A stretch of DNA of 64,000 nt from UBA6921 sp964532385 (GCA_964532385.1 CAZHHW010000002.1:1-64000); one strand, 5' to 3'; positions 7,675 to 17,745 are shown, counted from the first letter of the stretch. The notes: a model not told the origin generated them from the letters alone. Numbers and translations: made by a program.

Positions 7675-9042
7675 ATGCCGACGCCCGCTAAGCCCGCCCA
7701 TGATTCCGTTCCGCAACGCGATGTTTACACGGTATCGCGTCTGAACAGTTCCGCACGCGCGCTTCTCGAAGGCAGCTTCCCGTTAGTGTGGATCGAGGGG
7801 GAAATTTCCAATTTGTCGCGACCCAGCTCCGGACATTGGTATTTCTCGCTGAAAGACGCCGCGGCGCAAGTGCGCTGCGCCATGTTCCGCAATCGCAATA
7901 TGTACATGAATGTCATCCCGCAGAATGGTCAGCAGGTATTGTTGCGCGCGCAGGTCAGCTTGTACGAAAACCGGGGGGATTACCAACTCATCGTCGAACA
8001 CCTCGAAGAAGCCGGAGACGGCGCATTGCGCCGCGCGTTCGAGGTGCTTAAGCAACGCCTGGCGAAAGAAGGTTTATTCGACGCCGCGCGTAAACGCCCT
8101 CTGCCCCTCTTGCCCCGCCGCATCGGTGTGGTGACTTCCCCGCACGGAGCAGCACTGCGCGATATCCTGAGCGTGTTGCGCCGCCGTTATCCGGCCCTGC
8201 CGGTATTAATTTACCCAACCGCGGTGCAAGGTGCCGGCGCCGCCCAGGAAATCGCCGCCGCCGTGCGCCTGGCTGGTGCGCGGGACGAATGCGATGTATT
8301 GATTGTCGCGCGCGGCGGCGGTTCGCTCGAAGATTTATGGGCTTTCAACGATGAAGTCGTCGCGCGCGCCATTCATGAAAGCCCAATTCCAGTGGTCACC
8401 GGCGTGGGACACGAAACCGATTTTTCCATTGCCGATTTCGTTGCCGATCAACGCGCGCCCACCCCCTCGGCCGCCGCGGAACTGGTCAGCCCGGATCGCG
8501 CTGAGTGGCAGCACCGGTTAACCCAACTTGAACGGCGTTGCGCCGCTTTCATGACGGCAAAACTTATCCATGGCCGACGCACGCTGCATTGGTTGTCGAC
8601 GCGCCTGCAACACCCGGCACAACGCCTAGCCCGCCAAGCGCAACGCGTGGATGAACTGGAATTACGCCTGCAACGCGCTCTGCACAGCTCATTGCGCCAT
8701 ACCCGGCAGCATTTATTTACATTACGCGCACAACTGTGGCGTCATTCGCCCGAACATACACTGCAAGAATTTTCACACCAGTACAGCCGGCTGGAACAAC
8801 GGTTATGCAGCGCGCAACGCGACGCATTGCGTTTGTATAAACAACGCCTGATCAATGCGGCGCGCGCACTGGAGACCGTCAGTCCCTTGGCGACCCTGGG
8901 TCGCGGTTATGCGCTGGTACGCCAATTACCGGCCGAAACTGTGGTACAAAGTTACGCTCAAGTGCAGCCGGGCGCGCGCGTCGAAGCACGCCTGGGCATT
9001 GGGCGCCTGGTCTGTACAATTGAAGAAACCCATGAAAGCTAG
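7675..9042 (+). CDS. xseA: Exodeoxyribonuclease VII large subunit
   Basis: 455 residues from ATG 7675; a TTG six bases earlier is possible. ExoVII degrades single-stranded DNA in both directions with the small subunit XseB, whose gene is not in this window. The N-terminal OB fold reads LVWIEGEISNLSRP then GHWYFSLKD. The catalytic domain contains RIGVVTSPHGAALRDIL, VARGGGSLEDLWAFNDE and TGVGHETDFSIADFVAD. A long coiled-coil region follows (about 270-400), and the C-terminal LGRGYALVR segment is present. Length is normal for the family. Its 3' end overlaps the next gene, implying coupling. Confidence 0.97.
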   Translation: MPTPAKPAHDSVPQRDVYTVSRLNSSARALLEGSFPLVWIEGEISNLSRPSSGHWYFSLKDAAAQVRCAMFRNRNMYMNVIPQNGQQVLLRAQVSLYENRGDYQLIVEHLEEAGDGALRRAFEVLKQRLAKEGLFDAARKRPLPLLPRRIGVVTSPHGAALRDILSVLRRRYPALPVLIYPTAVQGAGAAQEIAAAVRLAGARDECDVLIVARGGGSLEDLWAFNDEVVARAIHESPIPVVTGVGHETDFSIADFVADQRAPTPSAAAELVSPDRAEWQHRLTQLERRCAAFMTAKLIHGRRTLHWLSTRLQHPAQRLARQAQRVDELELRLQRALHSSLRHTRQHLFTLRAQLWRHSPEHTLQEFSHQYSRLEQRLCSAQRDALRLYKQRLINAARALETVSPLATLGRGYALVRQLPAETVVQSYAQVQPGARVEARLGIGRLVCTIEETHES

Positions 9043-9958
9043 CTCAAAGAGTTCATCGATGCGCCATGTCGTGATTTTTATTGCCGCGCTGTTTTCCGTG
9101 GCGCCGTGCATCGCGGCAGAACCGGTTTTGATGCCGCGTCACAGCCCGGTACCCGGCGGAATCGCCGTGGTTCCTTTCAATACCCCTGCATCGCCGCAGC
9201 GCCCGGCGGCGCACTATCAAAACAAACGCGTGATGGTGATAGGCGAGCCCGGCCGCTGGCAGGCCATTGTCGGCATTCCTCTGGAGACCGCACCCGGTGA
9301 GCAAATACTGGAAATATCCCTGCCCGGCACCGAGCCTCAACATGTCGGTTTTTCGGTTCAAGCCAAGGAATATGAATCTCAGCACCTGACCATTACCAAC
9401 AAGCGCATGGTCGATCCCTCCGCCAAAGATCTGCTGCGCATCGCGAAAGAAACCAAAATTATCCAGGCGGCCTTCGGCCGTTTCAGCGAGACCGATGTGG
9501 TTCCGCTGGATTTCGCCGTGCCGGCGCAAGGCCCGCTCAGCAGCCCGTTCGGGTTGCGCCGCTTCTTCAACAACGAGCCGCGCAAACCACACAGCGGGCT
9601 TGATCTTGCCGCTGCGAAAGGCTCCCCCATCAAGGCACCGGCGGCGGGCACCGTGGTTGCCGTGGGTAATTTCTTTTTTAATGGCAACACCGTGATGCTC
9701 GATCATGGCCAGGGCCTGGTTTCGATGTACAGCCACATGGAGCGCATTAACGTCAAAGAAGGTCAACACGTGGCGCTTGGTGAGGTGCTGGGCGCCGTGG
9801 GCATGACCGGGCGTGTCACCGGCCCGCATCTGCATTGGACCATCAGCCTCAACGATACGCGCATCGACCCGATGTTGCTGTTCAGCGAACAAACCCTGGC
9901 CCTATTGACGCCAAAGAAGCCAGCGGCGGCGCCCGGCGAGCCCCATGCCGGCGAATAA
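9032..9958 (+). CDS. Secreted M23 (LytM-type) peptidase
   Basis: 308 residues from ATG 9032, overlapping xseA by 11 nt; Met10 at 9059 is an alternative. An N-terminal signal peptide (VVIFIAALFSVAPCIA) targets the periplasm. A middle beta domain is followed by the LytM domain with zinc ligands in HSGLDLAA and the HLHW motif, plus the YSHM segment. This set of ligands suggests an active endopeptidase that cuts peptidoglycan cross-links rather than a degenerate EnvC/NlpD-type activator. It is translated together with xseA and with the pentapeptide-repeat gene that overlaps its end. That three-gene arrangement is a genomic association; a shared function is not evident. Confidence 0.92.
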   Translation: MKASSKSSSMRHVVIFIAALFSVAPCIAAEPVLMPRHSPVPGGIAVVPFNTPASPQRPAAHYQNKRVMVIGEPGRWQAIVGIPLETAPGEQILEISLPGTEPQHVGFSVQAKEYESQHLTITNKRMVDPSAKDLLRIAKETKIIQAAFGRFSETDVVPLDFAVPAQGPLSSPFGLRRFFNNEPRKPHSGLDLAAAKGSPIKAPAAGTVVAVGNFFFNGNTVMLDHGQGLVSMYSHMERINVKEGQHVALGEVLGAVGMTGRVTGPHLHWTISLNDTRIDPMLLFSEQTLALLTPKKPAAAPGEPHAGE

Positions 9959-10700
9959 ACTGTTGAAAATTTTCCTCGGCGCGCTCCTGCCGCTGTGTGC
10001 CGGTGTCGCCTTCGGCGCCTGCAATGATCCGCCCGCACCCAAGGTGAACTGGTTTGGCTGCGAATTATCCGGCCGTGATTTTTCTCATGCCGATTTACGT
10101 GAAGCCATTTTCAGCAATACCTTGCTGCACCAGACGATATTCACGGAGGCAATTCTGACCGGCGCCGATTTTGACGGCGCCCGCGCCGAAGCGGCCGACT
10201 TTCGCAATGCGCAACTTGGCCGCGCGCGTTTTATCAGCGCGCATTTGCACAAAGCGAATTTTGCCGGCGCCAATCTGGATAGCACACACTTTAACCGCGC
10301 GGATCTAAGCGAAGCATCTCTGCAAAATGCCAGCGGGGAAAAAGCGAGTTTTTACGACGCCAATATGGCGCTCACGCGGCTGGATAACAGTAGTTTGCCG
10401 TACGCGAATTTCGAACAGGCGCGTCTCACCAGTGCGGATTTCACTAAAGCCACACTGACGCAAGCGCGTTTCAGCGATGCATTGCTGGAAAAAGCGCGTT
10501 TTACCGGCGCAAATCTGCAAAAGTCAAAACTGAATACCGCGAATCTGAGCGGTGCCGATCTAAGCGGTGCCGATCTCACTCAGGCGGACCTTGCGGGAAC
10601 GCAAATCACCGGCGCGCTGTTCAAGGAAGCCATTCTCGCCAATACCACCTGGATTGACCGGCGCCGTTGCAAACCGGCATCCATCGGTACCTGTCAGTAA
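9945..10700 (+). CDS. Secreted pentapeptide-repeat protein
   Basis: 251 residues. A signal peptide (LLKIFLGALLPLCAGVAFGA) is followed by a short Cys-containing segment and then continuous pentapeptide repeats of the A(D/N)LXX type: ADLREAIF, ANLDSTHF, ADLSEASL, ANLSGADLSGADLTQADL. These fold as a right-handed quadrilateral beta helix. The C-terminus NTTWIDRRRCKPASIGTC pairs with the N-terminal Cys, as in many exported pentapeptide proteins. It overlaps the LytM gene by 14 nt. Such proteins are usually of unknown role in the periplasm; nothing here shows a partner. Confidence 0.9.
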   Translation: MPANKLLKIFLGALLPLCAGVAFGACNDPPAPKVNWFGCELSGRDFSHADLREAIFSNTLLHQTIFTEAILTGADFDGARAEAADFRNAQLGRARFISAHLHKANFAGANLDSTHFNRADLSEASLQNASGEKASFYDANMALTRLDNSSLPYANFEQARLTSADFTKATLTQARFSDALLEKARFTGANLQKSKLNTANLSGADLSGADLTQADLAGTQITGALFKEAILANTTWIDRRRCKPASIGTCQ

Positions 10701-10721
10701 TTGCGACTCGTAAATTGCGCC

Positions 10722-10747
10722 ATAAAAAAGGGCGGATTGCTCCGCCC
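10722..10747 (-). terminator. Intrinsic terminator for the small secreted protein gene
   Basis: GGGCGGA-TTGC-TCCGCCC. Read on the minus strand the stem is followed by six T, so it terminates the gene starting at 11065. It may also stop weakly the converging pentapeptide gene. Confidence 0.85.
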
Positions 10748-10777
10748 CGGCTTTAATCAAAACAGCTTGCAGACCTT

Positions 10778-11065
10778 TTAGAAGGTAACGCCCAAAGCGG
10801 TCAATTTGCCGTCTTGTTCCTCGTATTTCACGGTGACCATGCCCTTCGCATCTTTAACACCCTTGAGAATTTCATCATTGGCCGCGAAGGTCAGCGGCCC
10901 TTTGGTCTGCACATCGGTGATCGTGAATTTTTTCGCAGCGGTATCGACCGAGGACACTTTGCCAATATGGGTCGAAGGACCTGCGCCATCGCACGCCAAG
11001 CTTGCCAACGGCATAGCCAGCAACCCCGCCATCATTACCGCTCCTGCCAGTATGTTCTTAGCCAC
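10778..11065 (-). CDS. Small periplasmic protein of unknown function
   Basis: 95 residues. A typical signal peptide (ILAGAVMMAGLLAMPLASLA) precedes a mature domain of about 70 residues with alternating beta-strand pattern (HIGKVSSVDTAAKKFTITD, PLTFAAND, GMVTVKYEEQDGKLTALGV). The pattern suggests a small OB-like or beta-barrel fold similar to DUF1344/CusF-size proteins. The Cys directly after the cleavage site is not in a proper lipobox, so a soluble periplasmic location is preferred. It is a monocistronic unit with its own terminator. I do not recognise a specific family. Confidence 0.75.
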   Translation of the reverse strand: MAKNILAGAVMMAGLLAMPLASLACDGAGPSTHIGKVSSVDTAAKKFTITDVQTKGPLTFAANDEILKGVKDAKGMVTVKYEEQDGKLTALGVTF

Positions 11066-11343
11066 TGTGTCGATCTCCTGTCTTGGGTTAAATTAAAACT
11101 GCTCTAACTTAATACCTGTCTGTGCTGTATACAAGCGAGCGTCAATTATTTTGCTGGTAAGGTCACACCCATTGGGTAAACCTGGCAGCAACTCAGGTAT
11201 ATAGACCAAAAAAATAGAAAAACGATCCCTACAGATTCAAAATGGAAGGACGACATCTATTGCGTAGTCAATGCACATTGCGAGAACCGCCCTGTGTTAG
11301 GGCAAGATCTCGTTGGTCCTTGGTGCCGAGCGGAGAGAGCAGA

Positions 11344-11577
11344 ATGAAACTTGAACAATTGAAAGAAACAGTGGAACAGATGTCGGAAAAAGACCTGTTC
11401 AGATTTCTGAAACAATCCATTTGCAGGTCGCTCAACGAGGCCAGTAACACGGCATCGGATGCCAATGAAATCCTGGATATTGTGTACTCTGAATGTCAAC
11501 GCCGGGGTAAAGAACGGTTGTACGACAAAACCTTGGAAGCCGTATCCAAGAACCCGGACGCCTGTATCGCGGCCTGA
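11344..11577 (+). CDS. Small hypothetical protein
   Basis: 77 residues from ATG 11344, with CGGAGAGAG upstream as a strong ribosome-binding site; longer frames to 11242 lack one. It is a charged, mainly helical cytosolic protein (MKLEQLKETVEQMSEKDLF, SDANEILDIVYSECQRRGK). It has no signal peptide and no known motif. It stands alone, convergent with purL; the two stop codons nearly touch. Confidence 0.7.
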   Translation: MKLEQLKETVEQMSEKDLFRFLKQSICRSLNEASNTASDANEILDIVYSECQRRGKERLYDKTLEAVSKNPDACIAA

Positions 11578-14500
11578 TTACCCGACATATACTCGTGCGT
11601 TGCGGAACATTCGTAACCATGGAGCATCTTCACCCCAAGTTTGCGGATGCCAGGAATTTTGCACCGCGCGGAACACCCGTTCCGGGTGCGGCATCATGAT
11701 AGTAAAACGTCCGTCGGTGGTGGTAAGCGCAGTAATACCTTGCGGCGATCCATTCGGATTGGCCGGATAAGTTTCCGTAGTTTTTCCATAATTATCGATA
11801 AACCGCAGCGCCACCAAACCCGGCGGCATTGCATGCTCCTGGTTAAATTGGGCGCGCCCCTCGCCATGCGCGATAGCGATGGGCATGCGCGAACCGGCCA
11901 TACCCTGGAAAAAAACCGACGGCGACGCTTGAACTTCCACCATCGCTACGCGCGCTTCGAATTGATCCGAAGTATTACGCACAAAGCGCGGCCAATGCGT
12001 GGCTCCGGGGATCAGCTCGCGCAGCGAGGACATCATCTGGCAGCCGTTGCACACACCCAAACCAAAACTATCTTCACGCTGGAAGAAGACCTGGAATTCA
12101 TCGCGCGCACGCGCGCTGAATAAAATTGAACGCGCCCAACCGGTACCTGCGCCTAATACATCGCCGTAGGAAAAACCACCGCACGCGGCCAGGCCCTTGA
12201 AATCGCGCAAATTCACGCTGCCGTCTAAAATGTCACTCATGTGCACATCCACGGCGGTAAAACCCGCGCGGTCGAACGCGGCCGCCATTTCCACGTGACC
12301 ATTGACGCCCTGCTCGCGCAGAATCGCCACGCGCGGACGCACGCCTTCGGCGATGAAGGGTGCGGCGATGTTTTCATCCGGAACAAATGTAAGCTGCGCG
12401 CTCAGACCCGGATCATGCGTATCGAGCAGCGCGTCGTATTCCTGCTGCGCACATCCCGGATGGTCGCGCAGAGCTTGCATGCGCCAGGAAGTTTCAGCCC
12501 ACACGCGTTGTAGATTCACACGGCTGCCGGCGAAAATTTCGCGTTGCGCGTGCGTAAAACTGATTTGATCATCGCTGCTGAGGGTCCCAAGCACGTAACT
12601 GTGTTTCGCCAAGCCCGCCTCGCGCAGCCAATGCATCACGGTGTCGGTGTCCTGCCGCCGCACCTGCACCAACGCGCCCAGCTCTTCGTTAAACAATGCG
12701 GCCACGCTATCCTCGCCCAAACCATCCAGTGCGATGTTCACCCCGGTGTGGCCCGCAAACGCCATTTCACACACGCACGCAAACAGTCCGCCGTCGGAAC
12801 GGTCGTGGTAGGCCAGCATCAAGCCGCGTTGATGCAATTTCTGGATGACTTCGAAAAAAGCCTTGAGCGTCTGGGGATTGTCGACATCCGGCACATGCTG
12901 ACCGGTGACTCCGTAAACTTGCGCCAGTGCCGACCCGCCCACACGATTTTGACCCTTGCCCAGATCGATCAGAATCAAATCGGTCGCGCCGCAATCCGTG
13001 CGCAATTGCGGTGTGCACGTCTTACGCACATCGCTGACCGGCGCAAACGCGGAAATCACCACGGACAAGGGTGCCGTCATGACTTTTTTACCATCCTGCA
13101 TCCACACCGTTTTCATCGACATGGAATCTTTGCCGACCGGTATTGCGATGCCCAAGGCCGGACACAACTCCATACCCACGGCTTTCACCGCATCGAACAA
13201 ACCGGCGTCTTCGCCCGGAAAACCGGCCGCCGCCATCCAGTTCGCGGAAAGTTTTACATCGCCCAGCGCATTAATGGCCACGGCCGCGATGTTGGTCAAT
13301 GCTTCACCGACGGCCATACGCGCCGAGGCCGCCGCGTTTAATACCGCAATCGGGCTGCGCTCGCCCATTGCCATGGCTTCGCCCGCATAGCCGTGATAAT
13401 CCGCCAGGGTCACACCGGCATCGGCCACCGGAACCTGCCATGGCCCCACCATTTGATCGCGCGCAATCAAGCCGGTGACGCTGCGGTCACCGATGGTGAT
13501 GAGAAATTTTTTGCTCGCCACCGCGGGTAACCTCAGCACACGCAGTGCGGCTTCTTGCACGTCGATGCGCCGCGTGTCCAGCTCGCTGCGATGCATGCTC
13601 AGATGATGCACATCGCGCAGCATCTTGGGGGGCTTGCCCAGCAAAACGTCGAGCGGCATCGAAACCGGATCGTTATCGAAGTGTCCGTCCCCGACAATTA
13701 ATTGCGGCTCATGTTCCGCAATCGCCTCGCCGACCACGGCGCACGGACAACGCTCGCGTTCGCACAGGCGGGTAAAGGCATCGATATGCTGCTGCGCAAT
13801 CGCCAGCACATAGCGCTCCTGCGCTTCGTTACACCAGATTTCCAGCGGCGACAGACCGGGATCATCGCTTTGCACCATGCGCAATTCGATGCGCGCGCCG
13901 CGGCTGCTGCCGTGCACCAGCTCGGGCAAGGCATTCGATAAGCCGCCCGCGCCGACATCATGGATCGACAGAATCGGATTGGCAGCGCCTAATTGCCAGC
14001 ACTGGTCGATAACTTCCTGACAACGCCGCTGCATTTCCGGATTGCCGCGCTGCACCGACGCGAAATCCAGATGCTCGGCGCTTTGCCCGCTGGCCATCGA
14101 CGAGGCCGCGCCGCCGCCCAAACCGATCAGCATGGCCGGGCCGCCCAGCACCACCAATTGCGCGCCCCCCGGAATGTCATGCTTGTGCACATCGGCCGTA
14201 CGAATATTGCCCAGCCCGCCCGCAATCATGACCGGTTTGTGATAACCGCGCAGTTGTTTACCGTGCGGGGTATCGACTTCCTGCTCGTAGGTGCGGAAAT
14301 ATCCGGCGATACCGGGCCGGCCGAATTCATTGTTGAACGCGCAGGCGCCCAGCGGCGCCTCGAGCATGATCTGCAACGCCGACGCGATGTGCCCGGGCTT
14401 GCCATAATCTTTTTCCCAGACTTGTTCGGCCCCGGGAATACGCAAATTCGAAACCGAATACCCTGTGAGCCCCGCCTTGGGTTTGGAGCCGCGACCGGTC

Positions 14501-15471
14501 GCGCCTTCGTCGCGAATCTCGCCGCCCGATCCGGTCGCTGCACCGGGAAACGGTGAAATCGCGGTCGGATGATTATGAGTTTCCACCTTGATCAGTATGT
14601 GCGCGTCTTCATGGTGCGTACGATATTCGCGTGTGGCCGGGTCGGGGAAAAAGCGCGCGGCGCGTTGCCCCTGCAGCACCGCCGCATTGTCGCTGTATGC
14701 CGACAACACGCCGCCGGGATGGGCGTGATGCGTGTTCTTGATCATCGCAAACAGCGAACGTTCCTGCGCTTTGCCGTCGAGCACCCAATCGGCGTTGAAA
14801 ATTTTGTGGCGGCAATGTTCCGAATTCGCCTGCGCGAACATCATCAACTCAACGTCGCTGGGGTTGCGTTCCAGCAGCAGGAAATTTTCCAGCAAGTAAT
14901 CGATTTCATCGGCCGACAACGCCAGCCCCATGTCAAGATTGGCACGTTCCAGCGCTTCGCGTCCGCCGCTGATAATGTCGATACGTGTCAATGGACGCGG
15001 CTGCGCGTCGCTGAATAAATCTTCCGCATCATCCAGCGAAGACAATACCGATTCGAGCATGCGGTCATGCAATACCGTACCCAATGCCGCGCTGTGCGCG
15101 TCGCTCAAGGGCGCGTGGTCTGCCATCCGCACGTAATACGCAATCCCGCGCTCGATACGCTGCACATTGGCCAGCCCGCAGTTATGCGCGATATCGGTGG
15201 CCTTGCTCGACCACGATGAAATCGTGCCGATACGCGGCACCACCAGCAACAAGTGTTCATCGGCCTGATGCTCCGGCGCCTGCGCAGCGGAGCCGAGCAA
15301 TTGTTCGAGGCGGCGCTGTTCGCCGCCGGACAAGGTACTTTCCACAGCAATGAAATAGATCTGCATAGCACGCAATCCCGCAACCCCGGGACATGCACGC
15401 CGGGCCAGATCAAGTAATTTTTCAATACGGAAGGCGGACAGTGCCGCGGAACCACCCAGTATCAGCATCAC
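11578..15471 (-). CDS. purL: Phosphoribosylformylglycinamidine synthase (one-piece PurL)
   Basis: 1297 residues, the size of the large single-chain enzyme of gamma- and betaproteobacteria. It makes FGAM from FGAR, glutamine and ATP in de novo purine synthesis. The N-terminal PurS-like region and linker are followed by two PurM-like halves (motifs HNHPTAISPFPGAATGSGGE and GGFSYGD later). The C-terminal glutaminase domain has the nucleophile Cys in GVCNGCQMMSSL and the HGEGR / HPERVF catalytic region. GAGGAAGTG before the ATG supports the start. It stands alone rather than in a purine operon. Confidence 0.98.
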   Translation of the reverse strand: MMLILGGSAALSAFRIEKLLDLARRACPGVAGLRAMQIYFIAVESTLSGGEQRRLEQLLGSAAQAPEHQADEHLLLVVPRIGTISSWSSKATDIAHNCGLANVQRIERGIAYYVRMADHAPLSDAHSAALGTVLHDRMLESVLSSLDDAEDLFSDAQPRPLTRIDIISGGREALERANLDMGLALSADEIDYLLENFLLLERNPSDVELMMFAQANSEHCRHKIFNADWVLDGKAQERSLFAMIKNTHHAHPGGVLSAYSDNAAVLQGQRAARFFPDPATREYRTHHEDAHILIKVETHNHPTAISPFPGAATGSGGEIRDEGATGRGSKPKAGLTGYSVSNLRIPGAEQVWEKDYGKPGHIASALQIMLEAPLGACAFNNEFGRPGIAGYFRTYEQEVDTPHGKQLRGYHKPVMIAGGLGNIRTADVHKHDIPGGAQLVVLGGPAMLIGLGGGAASSMASGQSAEHLDFASVQRGNPEMQRRCQEVIDQCWQLGAANPILSIHDVGAGGLSNALPELVHGSSRGARIELRMVQSDDPGLSPLEIWCNEAQERYVLAIAQQHIDAFTRLCERERCPCAVVGEAIAEHEPQLIVGDGHFDNDPVSMPLDVLLGKPPKMLRDVHHLSMHRSELDTRRIDVQEAALRVLRLPAVASKKFLITIGDRSVTGLIARDQMVGPWQVPVADAGVTLADYHGYAGEAMAMGERSPIAVLNAAASARMAVGEALTNIAAVAINALGDVKLSANWMAAAGFPGEDAGLFDAVKAVGMELCPALGIAIPVGKDSMSMKTVWMQDGKKVMTAPLSVVISAFAPVSDVRKTCTPQLRTDCGATDLILIDLGKGQNRVGGSALAQVYGVTGQHVPDVDNPQTLKAFFEVIQKLHQRGLMLAYHDRSDGGLFACVCEMAFAGHTGVNIALDGLGEDSVAALFNEELGALVQVRRQDTDTVMHWLREAGLAKHSYVLGTLSSDDQISFTHAQREIFAGSRVNLQRVWAETSWRMQALRDHPGCAQQEYDALLDTHDPGLSAQLTFVPDENIAAPFIAEGVRPRVAILREQGVNGHVEMAAAFDRAGFTAVDVHMSDILDGSVNLRDFKGLAACGGFSYGDVLGAGTGWARSILFSARARDEFQVFFQREDSFGLGVCNGCQMMSSLRELIPGATHWPRFVRNTSDQFEARVAMVEVQASPSVFFQGMAGSRMPIAIAHGEGRAQFNQEHAMPPGLVALRFIDNYGKTTETYPANPNGSPQGITALTTTDGRFTIMMPHPERVFRAVQNSWHPQTWGEDAPWLRMFRNARVYVG

Positions 15472-15576
15472 TTCCTCGGTCAGTCATGGAAGGGGCAATG
15501 ATACCCGGAGCGTGCGCCCTGCGCACGGGCGCAAGGCCGATCCGCCAGACGAAGAGTGGTGGGGTTTCCCGTTACA

Positions 15577-17634
15577 TCAAGTTTTGAATTGTGCCAAGAG
15601 TGTTTGTAATTCGACCGCCAGATGGGACAAGTCATCACTGGCCTTGGCCGTCTGTTGCGCGCCCTCGGCCGTCTGATCCGACACCATGCTGATGCTGATG
15701 ATGTTTTTGTTGATGTTTTCGACCACGGCATTTTGTTCTTCCATGGCGGTGGCGATTTGTGTGTTCATGGTGGTGATGGTGCTCACCGCGCCCGCGATCA
15801 CGTCCAGCGACTCCCCTGCCACAGCAGCCTGCTTTACGGTGGTCTGCGCCATGGTGCGGCCGCCCTCCATGGCCTTGACGGCATCGCGCGACCCACTTTG
15901 CAGGCTCTCGATCATTTGCTGGATTTCACGGGTCGACTGTGCCGTGCGCGACGCCAGCGTGCGCACTTCATCCGCCACCACCGCAAAACCGCGCCCCTGC
16001 TCACCGGCGCGCGCGGCTTCGATCGCTGCGTTCAATGCCAGCAGATTGGTTTGCTCCGCAATACTTTTAATCACGTCCAGCACCTTGCCGATGTTGTCGC
16101 TGTCGGTGCCGAGGCGATGAATCGCCTGCGAAACACGGTCGATTTCGCGCGCCAAGTCGTTAATGGAATTGATCGTCTGCGCCACCACATCGCGGCCGTT
16201 CGCGGTTTCGGTATCGGCATGCTGCGCCGCGTTGGCCGCTTCGCTGGCATTGCGCGAAACTTCCTGCACCGTGGAGCCCATTTGGGTTACGGCGCTGGCC
16301 ACTTGATCCGTCTGTTCATGTTGAGTCCTGGCACCGGCGCTGGTGGTTTCGGTAATGGCCGCCATTTGCGTGGACGCCGAAGCCAGTTGCGCGGTAAAGC
16401 CGGTGACCTGCGAGACCACTTTCTGGATCTTGGCCGCAAACTGGTTGAACGCCGCCGACATTTGCGCGATCTCGTCGTTGCCTTTCACCTGCAAACGTTG
16501 CGTCAGATCGCCTTCGCCTTGAGCAATATCCTGCATGGCCGCCGCGGCGCGTTGTAACGGAAGCGTAATTAATGCATTGATGATCCACGCCACCATTACC
16601 GCCGCCGCGATCCCAAGCAAAAACAACACCAGGATGAAGGCCACGGCGGCATCCAGGCGGGTATTCAGCGACTTGCTGATGTCGCTGGTGGTCGTCACTT
16701 GTTTTTCCACCAGAGTATTTAAATTCTTGAACACACGATCCAGCAACGGACTGACTTCGGTGCGAATCAGATAGGCATCCATGCGGCGTTTGCCGCTCTT
16801 TTGAATGGCAACCAGTCCGTCGAGATTTTTCATATATTCATTGCGCAAGGTGATCAGGCGCTCCATCCCATCGAGCTGATCAAACGTCATGATGCTCTCT
16901 TGAGCTTTGAGCCGTTTAACGATGATCGCTGAGGTTTCGCCAAAATCGTAAACAGTTTTCAGGATGTCATTTGATCCTAAAACCAGATAGCTGCGTAATT
17001 GCGCCATCAGGTTGGACCAGGTGTAGCGCAGATCATTGATATCGATGAGCAGTTTTTTGCGCTGCGCCGAGGGCTTTTCGTCCATTTCGGTTTGCAGCAT
17101 CGCTGTCATGATCTGCAACATCTCCTGTGTGATTGGATTGAGACTTTGTTGCGCGTACGCCATGGCGGCGTAGTTCTTGTTGATATGCGTGACCAGATCG
17201 ATCGCTTGTGTTCCATAGACTTTAAATTGTTCAACATCGGCGGCGATATCCTGGACCATTTTTACCGAGTCTTCGTCGTCGGCGATGGTGAGATTTTCTT
17301 TCAGGGTTTTAATATTGGCGTCGATCTTGTCGACGATTACTTCATAATCCTGGCGATGATGTTCGTCTTCGCTGGTTAGATAAAATCCCAGCCGCGCCGA
17401 GGCTGCATTCATATGCTTGGCCAGCTCCTCCGAAGCGATCAGCGCCGGTTGCACTTCATTGGTAACATGCGACACCTTGCTTTGCACGTCGGTAAAGGTG
17501 AGCAGCGGAATCGACGCCACAACGGCCAAAATCGCCAGCATAAAGCCGAAGCCGCCCCAAATCTTCTGCCGCACCGTGAGCCGGTTGATTAATTCATGAT
17601 CGAGTACATCGTGCAGATTCAATGCGCACCTCAT
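15577..17634 (-). CDS. Methyl-accepting chemotaxis protein
   Basis: About 685 residues; a TTG five codons inside with AGGTG before it is an alternative start. The order is a first transmembrane helix (WGGFGFMLAILAVVASIPLL), a periplasmic all-helical domain of about 270 residues (long enough for a bimodular HBM-type sensor), a second membrane helix (FILVLFLLGIAAAVMVAWII), HAMP (ALITLPLQRAAAAMQDIAQG) and the signalling domain with the hairpin tip LNAAIEAARAGEQGRGF. No C-terminal CheR-tether pentapeptide (NWETF) is seen. A sigma-28-type promoter at 17719-17745 ties it to the flagellar regulon. The ligand is unknown. Confidence 0.95.
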   Translation of the reverse strand: MRCALNLHDVLDHELINRLTVRQKIWGGFGFMLAILAVVASIPLLTFTDVQSKVSHVTNEVQPALIASEELAKHMNAASARLGFYLTSEDEHHRQDYEVIVDKIDANIKTLKENLTIADDEDSVKMVQDIAADVEQFKVYGTQAIDLVTHINKNYAAMAYAQQSLNPITQEMLQIMTAMLQTEMDEKPSAQRKKLLIDINDLRYTWSNLMAQLRSYLVLGSNDILKTVYDFGETSAIIVKRLKAQESIMTFDQLDGMERLITLRNEYMKNLDGLVAIQKSGKRRMDAYLIRTEVSPLLDRVFKNLNTLVEKQVTTTSDISKSLNTRLDAAVAFILVLFLLGIAAAVMVAWIINALITLPLQRAAAAMQDIAQGEGDLTQRLQVKGNDEIAQMSAAFNQFAAKIQKVVSQVTGFTAQLASASTQMAAITETTSAGARTQHEQTDQVASAVTQMGSTVQEVSRNASEAANAAQHADTETANGRDVVAQTINSINDLAREIDRVSQAIHRLGTDSDNIGKVLDVIKSIAEQTNLLALNAAIEAARAGEQGRGFAVVADEVRTLASRTAQSTREIQQMIESLQSGSRDAVKAMEGGRTMAQTTVKQAAVAGESLDVIAGAVSTITTMNTQIATAMEEQNAVVENINKNIISISMVSDQTAEGAQQTAKASDDLSHLAVELQTLLAQFKT

Positions 17635-17718
17635 TCAATATTGCAATTTTCGATTCAATTTTCGGTATTGGCGGGGAACAGGCCGATGCGCCCAAGCAAA
17701 GTCCTGCTCTTGTTCAAC

Positions 17719-17745
17719 TTATCGACAAGCCGCCGATAATGTTTA
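17719..17745 (-). promoter_or_regulatory. Sigma-28 (FliA) promoter of the chemoreceptor gene
   Basis: On the minus strand TAAA, 15 bases, then GTCGATAA. This matches the enterobacterial sigma-28 consensus TAAA-N15-GCCGATAA at 11 of 12 positions with exact spacing. It lies about 85 bp upstream of the coding start. Confidence 0.8.

Noticed and set aside
9053..9892. 279-codon minus-strand frame
   Set aside because: Shadow of the LytM peptidase gene, which has zinc-ligand motifs and a signal peptide in the other strand.
15622..16557. 311-codon plus-strand frame
   Set aside because: Antisense of the chemoreceptor signalling domain; repetitive His/Arg-rich translation typical of shadows.
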